6,541 nt of DNA from contig CADBQT010000261.1 in assembly GCA_902796875.1 (NCBI GenBank), positions 1-6,541 of the forward strand, read 5' to 3'. The stretch's first letter is position 1. Every line of letters starts with the position of its first letter. The DNA comes from an uncultured Eubacteriales bacterium. GTDB lineage: Bacteria; Bacillota; Clostridia; Peptostreptococcales; Anaerovoracaceae. This document shows, in pieces, positions 5,496-6,541 of the stretch. The notes beneath the pieces are model-generated. The model did no database searches. It was given only the letters and a program-made list of their open reading frames with translations, and was not told the origin of the DNA. Made by a program: the position numbers and the translations under genes.

Positions 5496-6541
5496 ATGAC
5501 GGACAGCCGGAACAATTCCATACCCCAAGCGGTCGCCCTGGCAGACCCTGTGCTCCGGCGTCTCGAAGAGGCGGGATTTTCCGCCCATCTGGTGGGGGGA
5601 AGCGTCCGGGACATCCTCATGTCCCCAGGCGATGCCGGGCCGGAGGAAAGCCTGCCGGACAAAACGGATCTTGACGTGACCACCGACGCCCTGCCGGAGG
5701 AAGTCTGCAATATCTTCTCTCCCCTTGCGGTCATCGGGACCGGTCTTGCCCACGGCACGGTGACGGTGCTCCTGCCCGTCCCCGAAAAAGGCTCTCTGGA
5801 AGGCTCCGATGAGGAAGCCCCGCGGATCCCCGTGGAGATCACCACCTGGCGAAAGGACGGGAACTACAGTGACGGCCGCCATCCGGATCAGGTCCGGTTC
5901 GTCTCCTCCCTGGAGGAAGATCTGGCCAGAAGGGACTTTACCATCAATGCCATCGCCATGGACCGGAGGGGCGATGTGGTGGATCCCTTCGGCGGCAGAG
6001 AAGATCTTAAGAAAAAGTTGATCCGGGCGGTGGGGGACCCCCAGGCCCGCTTTCGGGAGGATGGCCTCCGGATCCTTCGGGCCCTGCGCTTTGCTTCCGT
6101 TCTGGGCTTCGACCTGGATCCGGAAACGGACCGGGCCGTCCGGGATTGGCGGGAGCTTCTCGACGGGATCTCGGCGGAGCGGATCTACGTGGAACTGAAA
6201 AAACTCCTCACCGGCCAGAATGCCGGACGGATCCTGCGGGAATACACCGAAGTACTGGGCGTTGTCCTGCCTGAGCTACTCCTCATGGAGGGCTTTGCCC
6301 AGAACAACCCCTATCACAGATACGATGTGCTGGAGCACGGCATTCGGGCGCTGGAAACGGTGAAGACCACTCCGGAGAACCGGGAATACATGAAATGGAC
6401 CGCCCTCTTCCACGATGTGGGCAAGCCGTCCACCTATACGGAAGATGAGATGGGGATCGGTCACTTCTACGGCCATCCTCAGGCCGGGGCGGAGATCCTC
6501 CGGGACATGATGAAACGGCTGAAGGCGGACCGGGCTACGGC
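5496..6541 (+). CDS. cca: CCA-adding tRNA nucleotidyltransferase with HD domain, N-terminal 348 residues (runs off right edge)
   Basis: Adds or repairs the 3'-terminal CCA of tRNAs using CTP and ATP, in the cytoplasm. This is a class II (bacterial poly(A) polymerase-like) enzyme: LVGGSVRD (32-39) is the nucleotide-binding loop, DLD (58-60) carries the metal-binding aspartates, RRDFTINAIA (145-154) is the family signature, and ERIYVELKKLL (228-238) is the conserved neck helix. From about 270 the protein shows NNPYHRYDVLEHG and then FHDVGKP (305-311), an HD phosphohydrolase-type domain common in Firmicutes CCA enzymes. The ATG at 5496 has AGGAG (5484-5488) 7 nt upstream. No stop occurs before the window end; the family is roughly 440-470 residues, so about a quarter is missing. 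Two acidic insertions (about 41-56 and 96-111) lengthen the head domain relative to typical members. A poly(A) polymerase is the alternative, but is less likely given the HD domain. Confidence 0.93.
   Translation, partial: MTDSRNNSIPQAVALADPVLRRLEEAGFSAHLVGGSVRDILMSPGDAGPEESLPDKTDLDVTTDALPEEVCNIFSPLAVIGTGLAHGTVTVLLPVPEKGSLEGSDEEAPRIPVEITTWRKDGNYSDGRHPDQVRFVSSLEEDLARRDFTINAIAMDRRGDVVDPFGGREDLKKKLIRAVGDPQARFREDGLRILRALRFASVLGFDLDPETDRAVRDWRELLDGISAERIYVELKKLLTGQNAGRILREYTEVLGVVLPELLLMEGFAQNNPYHRYDVLEHGIRALETVKTTPENREYMKWTALFHDVGKPSTYTEDEMGIGHFYGHPQAGAEILRDMMKRLKADRAT

Noticed and set aside
5411..5882. Two minus-strand open frames opposite the start of cca
   Set aside because: The plus strand encodes continuous CCA-enzyme motifs through this region. 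The minus-strand products are unrelated to any family I recognise.

Overview
The window looks like chromosome of an anaerobic, amino-acid-fermenting member of the Bacillota (Clostridia in the broad sense). The basis is two genes of the lysine-to-butyrate/acetate fermentation pathway, strong AGGAGG-type ribosome binding sites, a PF10112/XpaC-like gene and an HD-domain CCA enzyme of Firmicutes type. The DNA is fairly G+C-rich by eye, so it is not a typical low-GC Clostridium. Genus cannot be assigned from the window.

Left half (1-3540), a compact lysine-fermentation control module. kdd (3,5-diaminohexanoate dehydrogenase) runs leftward off the edge. Upstream of it, on the same strand, lies a 696-aa sigma-54 enhancer-binding protein. 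Its N-terminal half is not a PAS, GAF or receiver domain but a full-length relative of the Kdd enzyme itself. Divergent from it is kal (3-aminobutyryl-CoA ammonia-lyase), which ends in a strong bidirectional terminator. Both kdd and kal have near-consensus -24/-12 (sigma-54) promoters with GG-N10-GC spacing. Upstream of each lies the same palindrome, TGAAC(C/G)-N6-GGTTCA, a good candidate for the activator's binding site. The regulator's own probable sigma-70 promoter lies back to back with the kal promoter, and its -35 box (TTGCAA, self-complementary) is the same six bases as the kal -12 element. The inferred circuit is that the Kdd-like domain binds the pathway intermediate (or a relative) and switches on kdd and kal. 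Regulator synthesis is probably limited by the overlapping promoter and by an operator in its own leader.

Right half (3541-6541), housekeeping RNA-maturation genes. A two-gene leftward operon holds a membrane-anchored XpaC-like protein with a Gln/Pro/Ala-rich tail, followed by an RluB/RsuA-family pseudouridine synthase with a TGATG stop/start overlap. Divergent from it, with its own promoter, is cca (CCA-adding tRNA nucleotidyltransferase), cut off by the right edge and recognisable from its conserved motifs.

No tRNA, rRNA, CRISPR array, insertion sequence or attachment site was seen. The most notable item is the enzyme-derived sensor on the sigma-54 activator, together with its two matched target promoters.
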